A DNA stretch of 6,929 nucleotides from Actinomycetota bacterium (GTDB lineage: Bacteria > Actinomycetota > Coriobacteriia > Coriobacteriales > RUG844), in contig JAAXUU010000069.1 of the NCBI GenBank assembly GCA_013335845.1, positions 1 to 6,929 of the forward strand, read 5' to 3'. Shown piece by piece: positions 1 through 6,284 of the stretch. A program made the position numbers and the translations under genes. Under the pieces are notes generated by a model. That model ran no database searches. It was not told the origin of the DNA and worked only from the letters and a program-made list of their open reading frames with translations. Position 1 is the first letter of the stretch; every line of letters begins with the position of its first letter.

Positions 1-9
1 CCTCCTCCT
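1..9 (-). promoter_or_regulatory. Ribosome binding site of a divergent gene starting left of the window
   Basis: Read on the minus strand, the first nine bases are AGGAGGAGG, a near-perfect Shine-Dalgarno sequence, preceded by an AT-rich stretch. Its start codon should lie within about ten bases outside the left edge. The gene would be transcribed away from the TetR regulator. Nothing of its protein is visible, so its function cannot be named. A chance purine run is possible, but the TATAAT box about 25 bases upstream supports the reading. Confidence 0.6.
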
Positions 10-32
10 CTTATTTCAACTCTAAAATATCA

Positions 33-38
33 ATTATA
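33..38 (-). promoter_or_regulatory. Candidate -10 box of the divergent left-edge promoter
   Basis: On the minus strand this is a perfect TATAAT, about 23 bases upstream of the AGGAGGAGG site. That leaves room for a short 5' leader. I see no good -35 hexamer at 16-18 bases upstream (about 55-62), so the promoter may need an activator. The repeated GTTTCG motifs lie just upstream of it. Confidence 0.45.
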
Positions 39-49
39 TACCTACTCTC

Positions 50-159
50 GGTTTCGTTATAGAGAGAAGTGCGACCGAAACTCGCACCGCTGACTTCGTG
101 GTGATCTTGGTCAGGCATCCTTGTAAATCTAGGTGGTTTCGGGTTGTGAACGAAGTGCG
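50..159. repeat. Bipartite direct repeat GGTTTCG-N9/10-GAAGTGCG
   Basis: GGTTTCG followed by GAAGTGCG occurs at 50-56/66-73 and again at 135-141/152-159, with spacers of 9 and 10 bases and an offset of about 85. An inverted copy of the core (CGAAAC) lies at 76-81, between the two. The cluster is directly upstream of the divergent promoter, so binding sites for a regulator of the left-hand gene are a reasonable guess. It could also be the trace of an old local duplication. No known motif is recognised. Confidence 0.4.
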
Positions 160-584
160 CGGTCCATTCGAGATTACGAAGCCCGGCAATAGAAAATGGA
201 ATATCGAGGGTGTTTATCTGATAGAATATCTTGCTTGCGGGTTTTTGATTATGTATCAGGGCGAAGGTTCATGCCGCTACGTCCGTTTTATATGTTCCTG
301 CTGATGGGGAGTACTCGTGTTTACAAAACTCAGAGCACAAAACCTGGTGTCGTCGATTCCGGCAAGAAAGCCGCAGAACACATTGCTGCAAACCTGGTTT
401 AACCGGTAATTCCTTGAAGTGTTCTAGGAAGTAGCTTTTCTCAATAGCACGAACATAGAGTCGAGACGATGGAGATCACTCCTGTCTCGGCTCTATGTGT
501 TGTCGGGCCGTCTCCACGGAATCATATTTTCGAGGGTGTATCTGTGAGGTGGGAAAAAATAATTAAAATTCTTCATAAGAGCTC
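60..584. other. Long non-coding stretch upstream of the regulator
   Basis: No convincing gene is seen here. Short open frames at 98-304 and 196-402 have weak starts and encode peptides without recognisable domains. The last residues of the second (ending GKKAAEHIAANLV) look a little like the tail of a flavoprotein, but that is too weak to call. The stretch also contains a nine-base direct repeat AAACCTGGT (340-348 and 390-398) and the large hairpin at 453-498. No tRNA, rRNA or riboswitch is recognised. A small RNA ending at the hairpin cannot be excluded. Confidence 0.5.
453..498. repeat. Long inverted repeat / RNA hairpin
   Basis: Bases 453-468 pair with 483-498 through 16 consecutive pairs, including two G-T wobbles at 461/490 and 468/483. 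After a two-base bulge (469-470), GGAG at 471-474 pairs with CTCC at 479-482 around a four-base loop. The stem is far longer than expected by chance. No T-run follows on either strand, so it is not a classical intrinsic terminator. It could be a U-tract-less terminator for a transcript from the left, an insulator in front of the regulator, or the 3' end of a small RNA. Confidence 0.7.
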
Positions 585-586
585 TT
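577..586. promoter_or_regulatory. Perfect palindrome AAGAGCTCTT overlapping the regulator's -35 box
   Basis: This ten-base perfect palindrome ends two bases into the -35 hexamer TTGAAA (585-590). A looser dyad extends outward (TTC at 572-574 and GAA at 587-589). A protein bound here would block RNA polymerase, so it is a plausible operator. No second copy was found in the window, so it may serve a different protein from the 622-636 palindrome. Confidence 0.35.
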
Positions 587-613
587 GAAAACACAAACAT
601 ATGCTGCTATATT
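585..613 (+). promoter_or_regulatory. Sigma-70-type promoter of the TetR-family gene
   Basis: TTGAAA at 585-590 and TATATT at 608-613 are separated by 17 bases, each one or two mismatches from consensus. Transcription would begin near 620. This places the alternative upstream ATG at 601 outside the transcript and supports the start at 652. A palindrome overlaps the -35 box and another lies at the predicted start of transcription, as is usual for an autorepressed TetR gene. Confidence 0.6.
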
Positions 614-621
614 TCTCGCAA

Positions 622-636
622 GTTATCACTGATTAC
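622..636. promoter_or_regulatory. Candidate TetR-type operator, copy 1
   Basis: GTTATCA and TGATTAC are inverted half-sites around a central C at 629, matching in six of seven positions. The site lies at or just after the predicted transcription start of the regulator gene. ATCACTGATTACTTT (625-639) recurs with a single change as ATCACTGATAACTTT at 1428-1442, in front of BCCT1. Two matching palindromes in the two short regulatory regions of the locus suggest that one protein, most simply the TetR regulator, binds both. Confidence 0.5.
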
Positions 637-651
637 TTTGGATGTGATTCT

Positions 652-1401
652 ATGGCGAGTGTAAAGCGCAAATATATCGAGGCAACGTATGATATCTTGG
701 CCAATGAAGGGCTACAGGGTGTCTCGATTCGGAAGGTTGCCGACTTAATCGGTTGCAGCAGTGCAGCGCTTTACAAACACTTCCCCGATATCGATGATCT
801 CATCGCTGTGGCATCCGTCCGATTCTTACACGATTACTCGAATGATGCACGTATCTTGTCGAAGGTCGATCTTAACCCCCTGGAATTAAACCTCCAACTC
901 TGGGAGTGTCTCGCTTACTACTCGTTCGTGAATGCACCTATCCTAGAGAACCTCTTCTTCGGAAAGGGCAATAGGGGCGCGGTCCAAAATGCGATACTAG
1001 ACTATTACGAGGCGTTTCCAGAGGAAATCGAGAGTATGCGGGGCTATATGATAACGCTCCTGAAGGGCGATACCATTATGGAGCGCGACATGATTCTACC
1101 CCAACGCGCCGCCGAAGCAGGGATGATAAGTATGGAAAGCGCCTCATATCTCTGCAAAGTCGACACCTATCTTTTTCAGGGTATGCTTGCTTCGGTCCGC
1201 TATACCTACGATCAGCCCGGAGTTGCACGGGAAACAACCCGTGAATTCATGAGACTCATCATACGAAACTACACCTCACAACTATTGCCGGGATATACCA
1301 TTTTGGTGTGCAAACCGGAAAAACCGAGCCTTGCTTTGGATAGGCATGAAGCCGGAATGAACTCCTACAGATGCGTTCTGTCCGATGAACTATCTGCGTA
1401 G
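652..1401 (+). CDS. TetR/AcrR-family transcriptional regulator
   Basis: The 249-residue protein opens with a TetR-type DNA-binding domain. Helix 1 is followed by the motif at residues 25-54 (SIRKVADLIG, then CSSAALYKHF as turn and recognition helix). The rest is a mostly helical ligand-binding and dimerisation domain of the kind seen in the family, with no sequence signature for a ligand. I prefer the ATG at 652 to the in-frame ATG at 601, because the promoter (-10 box 608-613) overlaps the latter and family members start close to helix 1; the ribosome binding site (GGA at 640-642) is weak. The protein is longer than the usual 190-220 residues, with a tail of about 34 residues after LLPGY that matches nothing I know. 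Its position and the shared operator palindromes suggest that it represses itself and the BCCT1-methyltransferase unit, perhaps with a quaternary amine as inducer (inference). Confidence 0.9.
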   Translation: MASVKRKYIEATYDILANEGLQGVSIRKVADLIGCSSAALYKHFPDIDDLIAVASVRFLHDYSNDARILSKVDLNPLELNLQLWECLAYYSFVNAPILENLFFGKGNRGAVQNAILDYYEAFPEEIESMRGYMITLLKGDTIMERDMILPQRAAEAGMISMESASYLCKVDTYLFQGMLASVRYTYDQPGVARETTREFMRLIIRNYTSQLLPGYTILVCKPEKPSLALDRHEAGMNSYRCVLSDELSA

Positions 1402-1424
1402 CCGAAACGCATTATCAAGTTAGG

Positions 1425-1439
1425 CAAATCACTGATAAC
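1425..1439. promoter_or_regulatory. Candidate TetR-type operator, copy 2, upstream of BCCT1
   Basis: CAAATCA-C-TGATAAC has an intact right half-site (the exact complement of GTTATCA in copy 1) and a left half-site matching in five of seven positions. A further TTATCA lies at 1412-1417, so TTATCA/TGATAA could also form a short stem. A poor -10 candidate (TATAGG, 1442-1447) follows directly, so a bound repressor would overlap promoter elements. I could not find a convincing full promoter in 1402-1526. Confidence 0.45.
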
Positions 1440-1516
1440 TTTATAGGAAAGGAAGGGGGAAATTTCAACCTTAGGCACGGTGGTTATATCAATTATCGAG
1501 CAAGGTTCAAATATCT

Positions 1517-1523
1517 AGGAGGG
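1517..1523 (+). promoter_or_regulatory. Strong ribosome binding site of BCCT1
   Basis: AGGAGGG lies before a double ATG at 1527 and 1530. From the AGGAGG core (1517-1522) the spacing is four bases to the first ATG and seven to the second, so the second is the likelier start. The difference is one residue. Confidence 0.75.
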
Positions 1524-1529
1524 ATCATG

Positions 1530-3074
1530 ATGGAAAGTAAGAATAAAGGGAAACACGTTCTCGTGATATCGGCGATCATCGTCGCGGCGTTCGTTCTCTT
1601 CGGCGCTGTATTCCCCGATCAGCTGGCTAGTGGCGCTAATTGGTTATTCAATGTTCTGACCGGCGATTTCGGCTGGTTGTATCTCATCACCGTCTTCGGC
1701 CTTGTGATTTTCGCCGTAGGTATCGCCATCAGCCGTTATGGCAAGATCAAGTTGGGTAAAGATGACGATAAACCTGAGTTCACGAACTTTCAGTGGTTCG
1801 CCATGTTGTTCGGCGGCGGTATGGGCATCGGCCTGGTGTTCTGGAGCGTTGCAGAGCCGATCATGGATTTTGTCTCACCCCCAAGTGCTGATCCTCAGAC
1901 AGTAGCAGCCATGCACGAATCCATGCAAACCGTATTCTTCCATTGGGGAATATCCCCTTGGGTGATCTACGCAGTAGCGGGACTCGCTCTTGGGTACTTC
2001 GCCTTCAGAAAAGACCGTCCGTTCTTGGTCAGCTCGGCTTTCGAGCCCCTGCTCGGCGATAAAGTCAACGGCCCTATCGGAAAAGCCATCGATATCCTCG
2101 CAGTATTCGCGACCATCTTCGGAGTTGCAACGAGCCTTGGTCTTGGCGCTGCTCAAATCACCGGTGGTTTGGGTTTCGTCTACGGTGTGACACCGAGCAC
2201 GCTGTTGACCTGTGCTGTTATCGCGATCATCACCGCGCTTTTCACGCTCGCAACCATGTCGGGATTGCATAAGGCCATGCAGTTGGTGGCTAATATCAAG
2301 ATATGGCTTTCCGTCGCTTTCATGGTATTCATCTTCGTTTTCGGCGGATCCGTCTTTATCTGCAACCTCTTCACCACGAGTTTGGGTTCCTACCTTGGCA
2401 ACTTCATCACCAAGAGTCTCTGGATGGAGAATGGCAGTTTCGTCGCAGGTTGGACCGTTTTCTACTGGGCATGGTGGATCGCTTGGGCACCTTTCTGCGG
2501 ACAGTTCGTCGCCCGTGTTTCCAAGGGTCGCACGATTCGTGAGTATCTCTTCGCGGTTATGTTGCTCCCCGCAGGTTTCGGCCTCATCTGGCTCGGTATC
2601 TATGGTGGCGCAGCTTTCAATATCGACGCTATCACCGGCGGCGCCATTCAGGCTGCCGTTGCCAATGACTATACAACAGGGCTCTTCGCATTGCTCCAGC
2701 AACTTCCCGCATATGCTATAACCGCTCCTCTTGCCATCGCACTCATCGTATTCTGTTTCTGGGGAGCCGCGAACTCCGCAACCTATGTCCTCGCGATGCT
2801 CACCTCCAATGGAGACATGGAACCCAGCAAGAAACTCCGTGCAGGATGGGGTATAGCCCAAGGCGCTGTAACGATAGTCTGCATCATCGTAGGTGGTACG
2901 ACGATTCTCAAAATCCTTCAGACCGTCTCGATCGTCGCAGCGTTCCCCTACATGTTCATCATGATCCTTATGTGTGTTTCGATCTACAAAGCTTTAAGGA
3001 GCGAGTTCGAACCGGCGCAAGATGCTGCACCGCTTGAGGCCATTAATGAAGCTACGGTATCGCAGTCCGAGTAG
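1530..3074 (+). CDS. BCCT-family transporter for a quaternary amine (BCCT1)
   Basis: A 514-residue inner-membrane protein with about twelve hydrophobic segments, full length for the betaine/carnitine/choline transporter family. It carries the glycine stretch of TM3 (GGGMGIG, 95-101), SVAEP (106-110), and the family signature GWTVFYWAWW (307-316). The aromatic box that binds the trimethylammonium group in BetP is complete: W139, W144 and Y147 match BetP W189, W194 and Y197, and W313, W315, W316 and W319 match W371, W373, W374 and W377. The odd point is TM10. Where BetP has F464, T467 and S468 around sodium site Na2, this protein has C409, G412 and A413, and the usual TSADS reads GAANS. Coupling may thus differ from sodium symport. 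The short acidic C-terminal tail lacks BetP's long osmosensing domain, which favours nutrient transport over osmoprotection. The gene ends in tandem stops TAG-TAA. Exact substrate unknown. Confidence 0.95.
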   Translation: MESKNKGKHVLVISAIIVAAFVLFGAVFPDQLASGANWLFNVLTGDFGWLYLITVFGLVIFAVGIAISRYGKIKLGKDDDKPEFTNFQWFAMLFGGGMGIGLVFWSVAEPIMDFVSPPSADPQTVAAMHESMQTVFFHWGISPWVIYAVAGLALGYFAFRKDRPFLVSSAFEPLLGDKVNGPIGKAIDILAVFATIFGVATSLGLGAAQITGGLGFVYGVTPSTLLTCAVIAIITALFTLATMSGLHKAMQLVANIKIWLSVAFMVFIFVFGGSVFICNLFTTSLGSYLGNFITKSLWMENGSFVAGWTVFYWAWWIAWAPFCGQFVARVSKGRTIREYLFAVMLLPAGFGLIWLGIYGGAAFNIDAITGGAIQAAVANDYTTGLFALLQQLPAYAITAPLAIALIVFCFWGAANSATYVLAMLTSNGDMEPSKKLRAGWGIAQGAVTIVCIIVGGTTILKILQTVSIVAAFPYMFIMILMCVSIYKALRSEFEPAQDAAPLEAINEATVSQSE

Positions 3075-3147
3075 TAACAGCTTCTTGTTCATCTCGGAAA
3101 TCTAAGTACCGCGGAAGTGTATGACATGTAAAAAACTTAGTGATAGT

Positions 3148-3154
3148 AAAGGTG
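3148..3154 (+). promoter_or_regulatory. Ribosome binding site deciding the methyltransferase start
   Basis: AAAGGTGG lies six bases before the ATG at 3161. An in-frame GTG at 3140 lies upstream of this site and has no purine-rich sequence at the right distance, so the ATG is preferred. Confidence 0.6.
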
Positions 3155-3160
3155 GTTGAC

Positions 3161-4588
3161 ATGATTCCGAAATTCGATGTTTTAACTCCAGAGCAGGTTG
3201 CACGGATTAACGAAGAGACCATGAAGATCCTCGAAGAAGTTGGTGTTGAATTCGATTATGAACCTGCAATCAAGGTACTGCAGGAGCATGGTGTGAGGGT
3301 TGAAGGTAACACGGCCCATTTTACCGAAGATTTCATCCAGGCAAGGCTGAAGGAAGCTCCATCGGAGTTCAAATTCCATGCACGGAATCCGGAGAAGACG
3401 GTTAATTGCGGCGGCGGTGATCTTATCCTGACACCTTCCTATGGACCTCCGTTCGTATATGGAGCCGACGGTAGTCGTCGTTACTCCGTCAAGGAAGACT
3501 ATGACAATATCGTGAAGCTCGCCCATGTCAGCGCGAACATCAACCATACCGGTGGTAATGTTTGCGAGCCGACCGATATCCCCGATCCGATCAAGCACTT
3601 GAAAATGTTGGAAAGTCACATCAGGTATTCCGATAAAGCCTTTATGGGCAGCGCCCACGGTGTCGTCGGCGCTATGGATTCGGTTGAAATCGCGAAGATC
3701 CTCTTCGGCGATACCGAAACCATAAAGAGGAATCCGGTTCTCAATACGTTGATCAACTCCATCACCCCTCTCAAATATGACGAGAGAATGTTGGGGGCTT
3801 TGATGACATATGCCGAGTACGGCCAATGCAGTATGGTTTCCTCTTTGGTCATGAGCGGTTCGACCGGCCCCGTCACAATGGTTGAAACCCTTGCTATCCA
3901 GAATGCGGAAGCTCTGGCCGGAATCGCCCTTGCTCAGTGCGTGAATCCCGGTGCGCCCTGTATTATGGGCTCGACATCCGGTCCTGCGGATATGCGCACC
4001 ATGGCGCTTTCCATCGGTACGGCCGAGACTGCCTTGTATACATCGGCGACGGCTCAGATGGCACGCTTCTATGGCATTCCAAGCCGTGGCGGCGGCGGTT
4101 TGAACGACGGCATCCTGCCAGATGCACAGGCTGGTTATGAGGCTATGCTTACTTTGCTTGCAGCTGCCTCATCCGGTATCAACTACGTACTCCATGCTGC
4201 GGGTATCATGCATTACTACAATGCATTCTCTTATGAGAAGTTCATCATCGATGACGAAATCGCCGGTTTGGCCCGCAAGTTCACGCAGGGTTACAACTTC
4301 GACGAGGATCACTTCCTCTTCGACGACGTCAAAGAAGTCGGTCCCGGCGGGCACTTCCTCTATCAGGATAGTACGCTTGATTTCGCTCACGAGTTGAGGG
4401 TACCGATGCTAAGCAGTCGTTCGGATTATGGTACCTGGGAAGCTCAGGGCGCGACCTCCGCAGCTCAAAGGGCGACCGCAAGGTGGCAGAAGCAACTAAG
4501 CGAGTACCAGGCTCCTGAACTCGATGCCGGTATCGACAAAGAATTGACGGCCTTTATAGAGGCCAGAAGCCAAGAGCTGCTCGGATAG
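3161..4588 (+). CDS. Non-pyrrolysine MttB-superfamily methyltransferase
   Basis: The 475-residue protein matches the trimethylamine methyltransferase (MttB/MtgB) superfamily in length and in conserved stretches: LTPEQVARINEETMKILEEV near the N-terminus, SGSTGPVTMVETLAIQNAE (232-250), GSTSGPADMRTMA (270-282), and the late-barrel segment GIPSRGGGGLNDG...DAQAGYEAML (305-330) with YVLHAAGI and SYEKFIIDDEI (342-367). Archaeal MttB reads an internal TAG as pyrrolysine. Here no in-frame TAG occurs before the terminal one, so this is the widespread pyrrolysine-free type. Characterised relatives (MtgB, MtpB, MtcB) demethylate glycine betaine, proline betaine or carnitine and pass the methyl group to a corrinoid protein, feeding one-carbon metabolism in the cytoplasm. 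Flanking BCCT genes support a quaternary amine substrate, but the exact one cannot be read from sequence. No corrinoid protein, corrinoid reductive activator or methyl-corrinoid:tetrahydrofolate transferase gene is in the window; partners must be encoded elsewhere. Confidence 0.93.
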   Translation: MIPKFDVLTPEQVARINEETMKILEEVGVEFDYEPAIKVLQEHGVRVEGNTAHFTEDFIQARLKEAPSEFKFHARNPEKTVNCGGGDLILTPSYGPPFVYGADGSRRYSVKEDYDNIVKLAHVSANINHTGGNVCEPTDIPDPIKHLKMLESHIRYSDKAFMGSAHGVVGAMDSVEIAKILFGDTETIKRNPVLNTLINSITPLKYDERMLGALMTYAEYGQCSMVSSLVMSGSTGPVTMVETLAIQNAEALAGIALAQCVNPGAPCIMGSTSGPADMRTMALSIGTAETALYTSATAQMARFYGIPSRGGGGLNDGILPDAQAGYEAMLTLLAAASSGINYVLHAAGIMHYYNAFSYEKFIIDDEIAGLARKFTQGYNFDEDHFLFDDVKEVGPGGHFLYQDSTLDFAHELRVPMLSSRSDYGTWEAQGATSAAQRATARWQKQLSEYQAPELDAGIDKELTAFIEARSQELLG

Positions 4589-4600
4589 ACGAAAACAGAA

Positions 4601-4630
4601 TCCGCGGGTGCGCGAAGGTGCGCCCGCGGA
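4601..4630 (+). terminator. GC-rich intercistronic hairpin (partial terminator or RNA-processing element)
   Basis: TCCGCGGGTGCGC (4601-4613) pairs with GTGCGCCCGCGGA (4618-4630) through 13 pairs, two of them G-T, around the loop GAAG. It begins 12 bases after the methyltransferase stop and is preceded by an A-rich stretch (GAAAACAGAA). No T-run follows, so full intrinsic termination is doubtful. In this position it may stabilise the upstream message or set a lower level for BCCT2. It also ends only 34 bases before the BCCT2 start. Confidence 0.65.
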
Positions 4631-4664
4631 TACTCCTCGTATCTACATACATGTGGGGGGCGCA

Positions 4665-6254
4665 ATGTTTAAAAAGTTATCTGATGCTATAGATAAGAAA
4701 GTATTCATTATCAGCGGTCTTATCTGCATCATATTCGTAGCGTGGTCGGCGATTACGCCGACAAATGCCCAAGCTGTACTGGGAAGTCTGTTGACGCTGC
4801 TGTCTACGGACTTCGGTTGGTTGTATCTGTTGGTGGTTGCCGCTTTCATCATTTTCCTACTTTGGCTTGCCTTCAGTAAATACGGCAATATCCGCCTCGG
4901 TAAGGATTCCGAGAAGCCGGCATACAAGTACTCATCATGGTTTTACATGCTCTTCGCCGCAGGTATGGGCATCGGTCTTTCATTCTGGAGTGTTGCCGAG
5001 CCGATGACCCACTATCTATCGCCCCCGATAGGCGAGGGTCGAACGGTGGAAGCGGCGCAAAACGCTATGGCCATAACGTTCCTCCATTGGGGTATACATC
5101 CTTGGGCCTGCTATGCGGTCATCGGATTGATTCTGGCGTATTTCCAGTATCGGCGAAACAAACCGGGGTTGTTGAGCTACTGCCTAGCCCCGCTCCTAGG
5201 TGAGAAGCGCGCAAACGGTACCATCGGCAGCATCGTCAATATCCTTGCGCTCATAGTCACGATTTTCGGAGTTGCGACAAGCCTCGGTATGGGTGCTATG
5301 CAGATCAACAGTGGTTTGAACTACGTATTCGGGATACCCTATAATACCCTCACCACAATCATCATCATACTTATCACGAGTGTGGCGTTCATTATTTCTG
5401 CAGTCGTCGGCATCGATAAAGGGATAAAAACATTAAGCGATATCAATATCGTTTTAACCGTCGGTATCATGCTCTTTGTATTCCTTGCTGGTTCAACTGT
5501 ATTTCTGTTGAACTATTTCTCCGAGTCCATCGGTAATTACCTTTCGATGATAATCCAGAAGAGTTTCTGGACCGATACATTCTCACAAGCACCCGGATGG
5601 TTAGGTGGTTGGACGGTTTTCTATTGGGCTTGGTGGATTGCCTGGGGTCCATTCGTCGGTGGGTTTATCGCCCGAATTTCCAGAGGGCGCACTATTCGAG
5701 AATTCATCGCGGGAACATTGCTGTTCCCTGCGGTTTTGAGCTTGTTCTTCATAACGGTTATGGGTGGAAGCGCGATTCAGCTGGACATGAGTGGCGTCAC
5801 CGCTATTGCCGAAGCCGTCAAGAGCGATGTTGCTTTCTCGCTATTCGCTCTTTTGAAACAGTATCCGTTCACAACGTTCTTCTCGATATTCTCGGTGATT
5901 ATGATTGCGATCTTCTTCGTTAACTCCGCGGATTCGGCAACGTTGGTCTGCTCGATGATGACAACGAAAGGGGTGCCTGATCCCCCTCGTCCGGTCATCG
6001 TCTTCTGGGGTGTCATCCAATGCGCAGTTGCCGTTGTTTTGTTGATAGCCGGCGGTTTGGTGGCATTGCAGACCGCCTCGATTGTTGCTGCTTTCCCATT
6101 TATATTCGTCTGTTTAGGGATGATGGTATCCTTTATCAAAGCTCTGCATGAGGATTTCGATCGGAATGGGGTTCCAAGAGAGGCACCCGAGTCATTAAAT
6201 GAAGGACCTACTCTTCCTGCTGCCTCGGAATCGGTGGACATGTTGGCTCTGTAA
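4665..6254 (+). CDS. BCCT-family transporter for a quaternary amine (BCCT2)
   Basis: A 529-residue membrane protein of the same family as BCCT1 and clearly similar to it along its length, with the signature GWTVFYWAWW (315-324). Aromatic-box residues are complete: W142, W147, Y150, W321, W323, W324 and W327. Unlike BCCT1, its sodium site Na2 is largely kept. A98 and M101 in TM3 and F417 and S421 in TM10 match BetP A147, M150, F464 and S468; only T467 is changed, to N420, and the SADS motif is intact. Sodium-coupled uptake is therefore likely. I chose the ATG at 4665, preceded by a G-rich binding site (TGGGGGG, 4654-4660, spacing four); an in-frame GTG at 4608 lies inside the hairpin and would add 19 residues unlike the family. 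The C-terminal tail (about 35 residues) is short and acidic, again without a BetP-like osmosensor. The stop is TAA. Confidence 0.95.
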   Translation: MFKKLSDAIDKKVFIISGLICIIFVAWSAITPTNAQAVLGSLLTLLSTDFGWLYLLVVAAFIIFLLWLAFSKYGNIRLGKDSEKPAYKYSSWFYMLFAAGMGIGLSFWSVAEPMTHYLSPPIGEGRTVEAAQNAMAITFLHWGIHPWACYAVIGLILAYFQYRRNKPGLLSYCLAPLLGEKRANGTIGSIVNILALIVTIFGVATSLGMGAMQINSGLNYVFGIPYNTLTTIIIILITSVAFIISAVVGIDKGIKTLSDINIVLTVGIMLFVFLAGSTVFLLNYFSESIGNYLSMIIQKSFWTDTFSQAPGWLGGWTVFYWAWWIAWGPFVGGFIARISRGRTIREFIAGTLLFPAVLSLFFITVMGGSAIQLDMSGVTAIAEAVKSDVAFSLFALLKQYPFTTFFSIFSVIMIAIFFVNSADSATLVCSMMTTKGVPDPPRPVIVFWGVIQCAVAVVLLIAGGLVALQTASIVAAFPFIFVCLGMMVSFIKALHEDFDRNGVPREAPESLNEGPTLPAASESVDMLAL

Positions 6255-6284
6255 CTGAGCAGCCTGGCATCGAGAGATCTATGA

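Noticed and set aside
98..402. Two overlapping short open frames (98-304 and 196-402)
   Set aside because: No good ribosome binding site at proper distance, no recognised domain, Cys- and Arg-rich composition of random frames. The end of the second is faintly flavoprotein-like, but too short to call a pseudogene.
601..651. Upstream ATG of the regulator at 601
   Set aside because: It lies within the predicted promoter, ahead of the likely transcription start, and adds 17 residues not usual before TetR helix 1.
27..1496. Shared 11-mer ATATCAATTAT at 27-37 and 1486-1496
   Set aside because: AT-rich exact repeats of this length are expected by chance in a window of this size; position alone is not enough support.
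1875..2861. Long minus-strand open frame (328 codons) inside BCCT1
   Set aside because: It is the shadow of the strongly supported transporter; the peptide is rich in Cys, Glu and Gly with no membrane or domain pattern.
3102..3140. CTAAGT/ACTTAG inverted repeat between BCCT1 and the methyltransferase
   Set aside because: Only six pairs across a 27-base loop; not enough for a terminator or an operator call.
3182..3826. Minus-strand open frame inside the methyltransferase gene
   Set aside because: Antisense shadow of a gene with clear family motifs; no start site or domain.
3161..4588. Pyrrolysine-containing MttB
   Set aside because: No in-frame TAG before the terminal stop, and reading through that stop gives no family-like sequence.
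4608..4664. Upstream GTG start for BCCT2
   Set aside because: It lies within the hairpin stem, has no ribosome binding site, and adds a hydrophilic stretch unlike the family.
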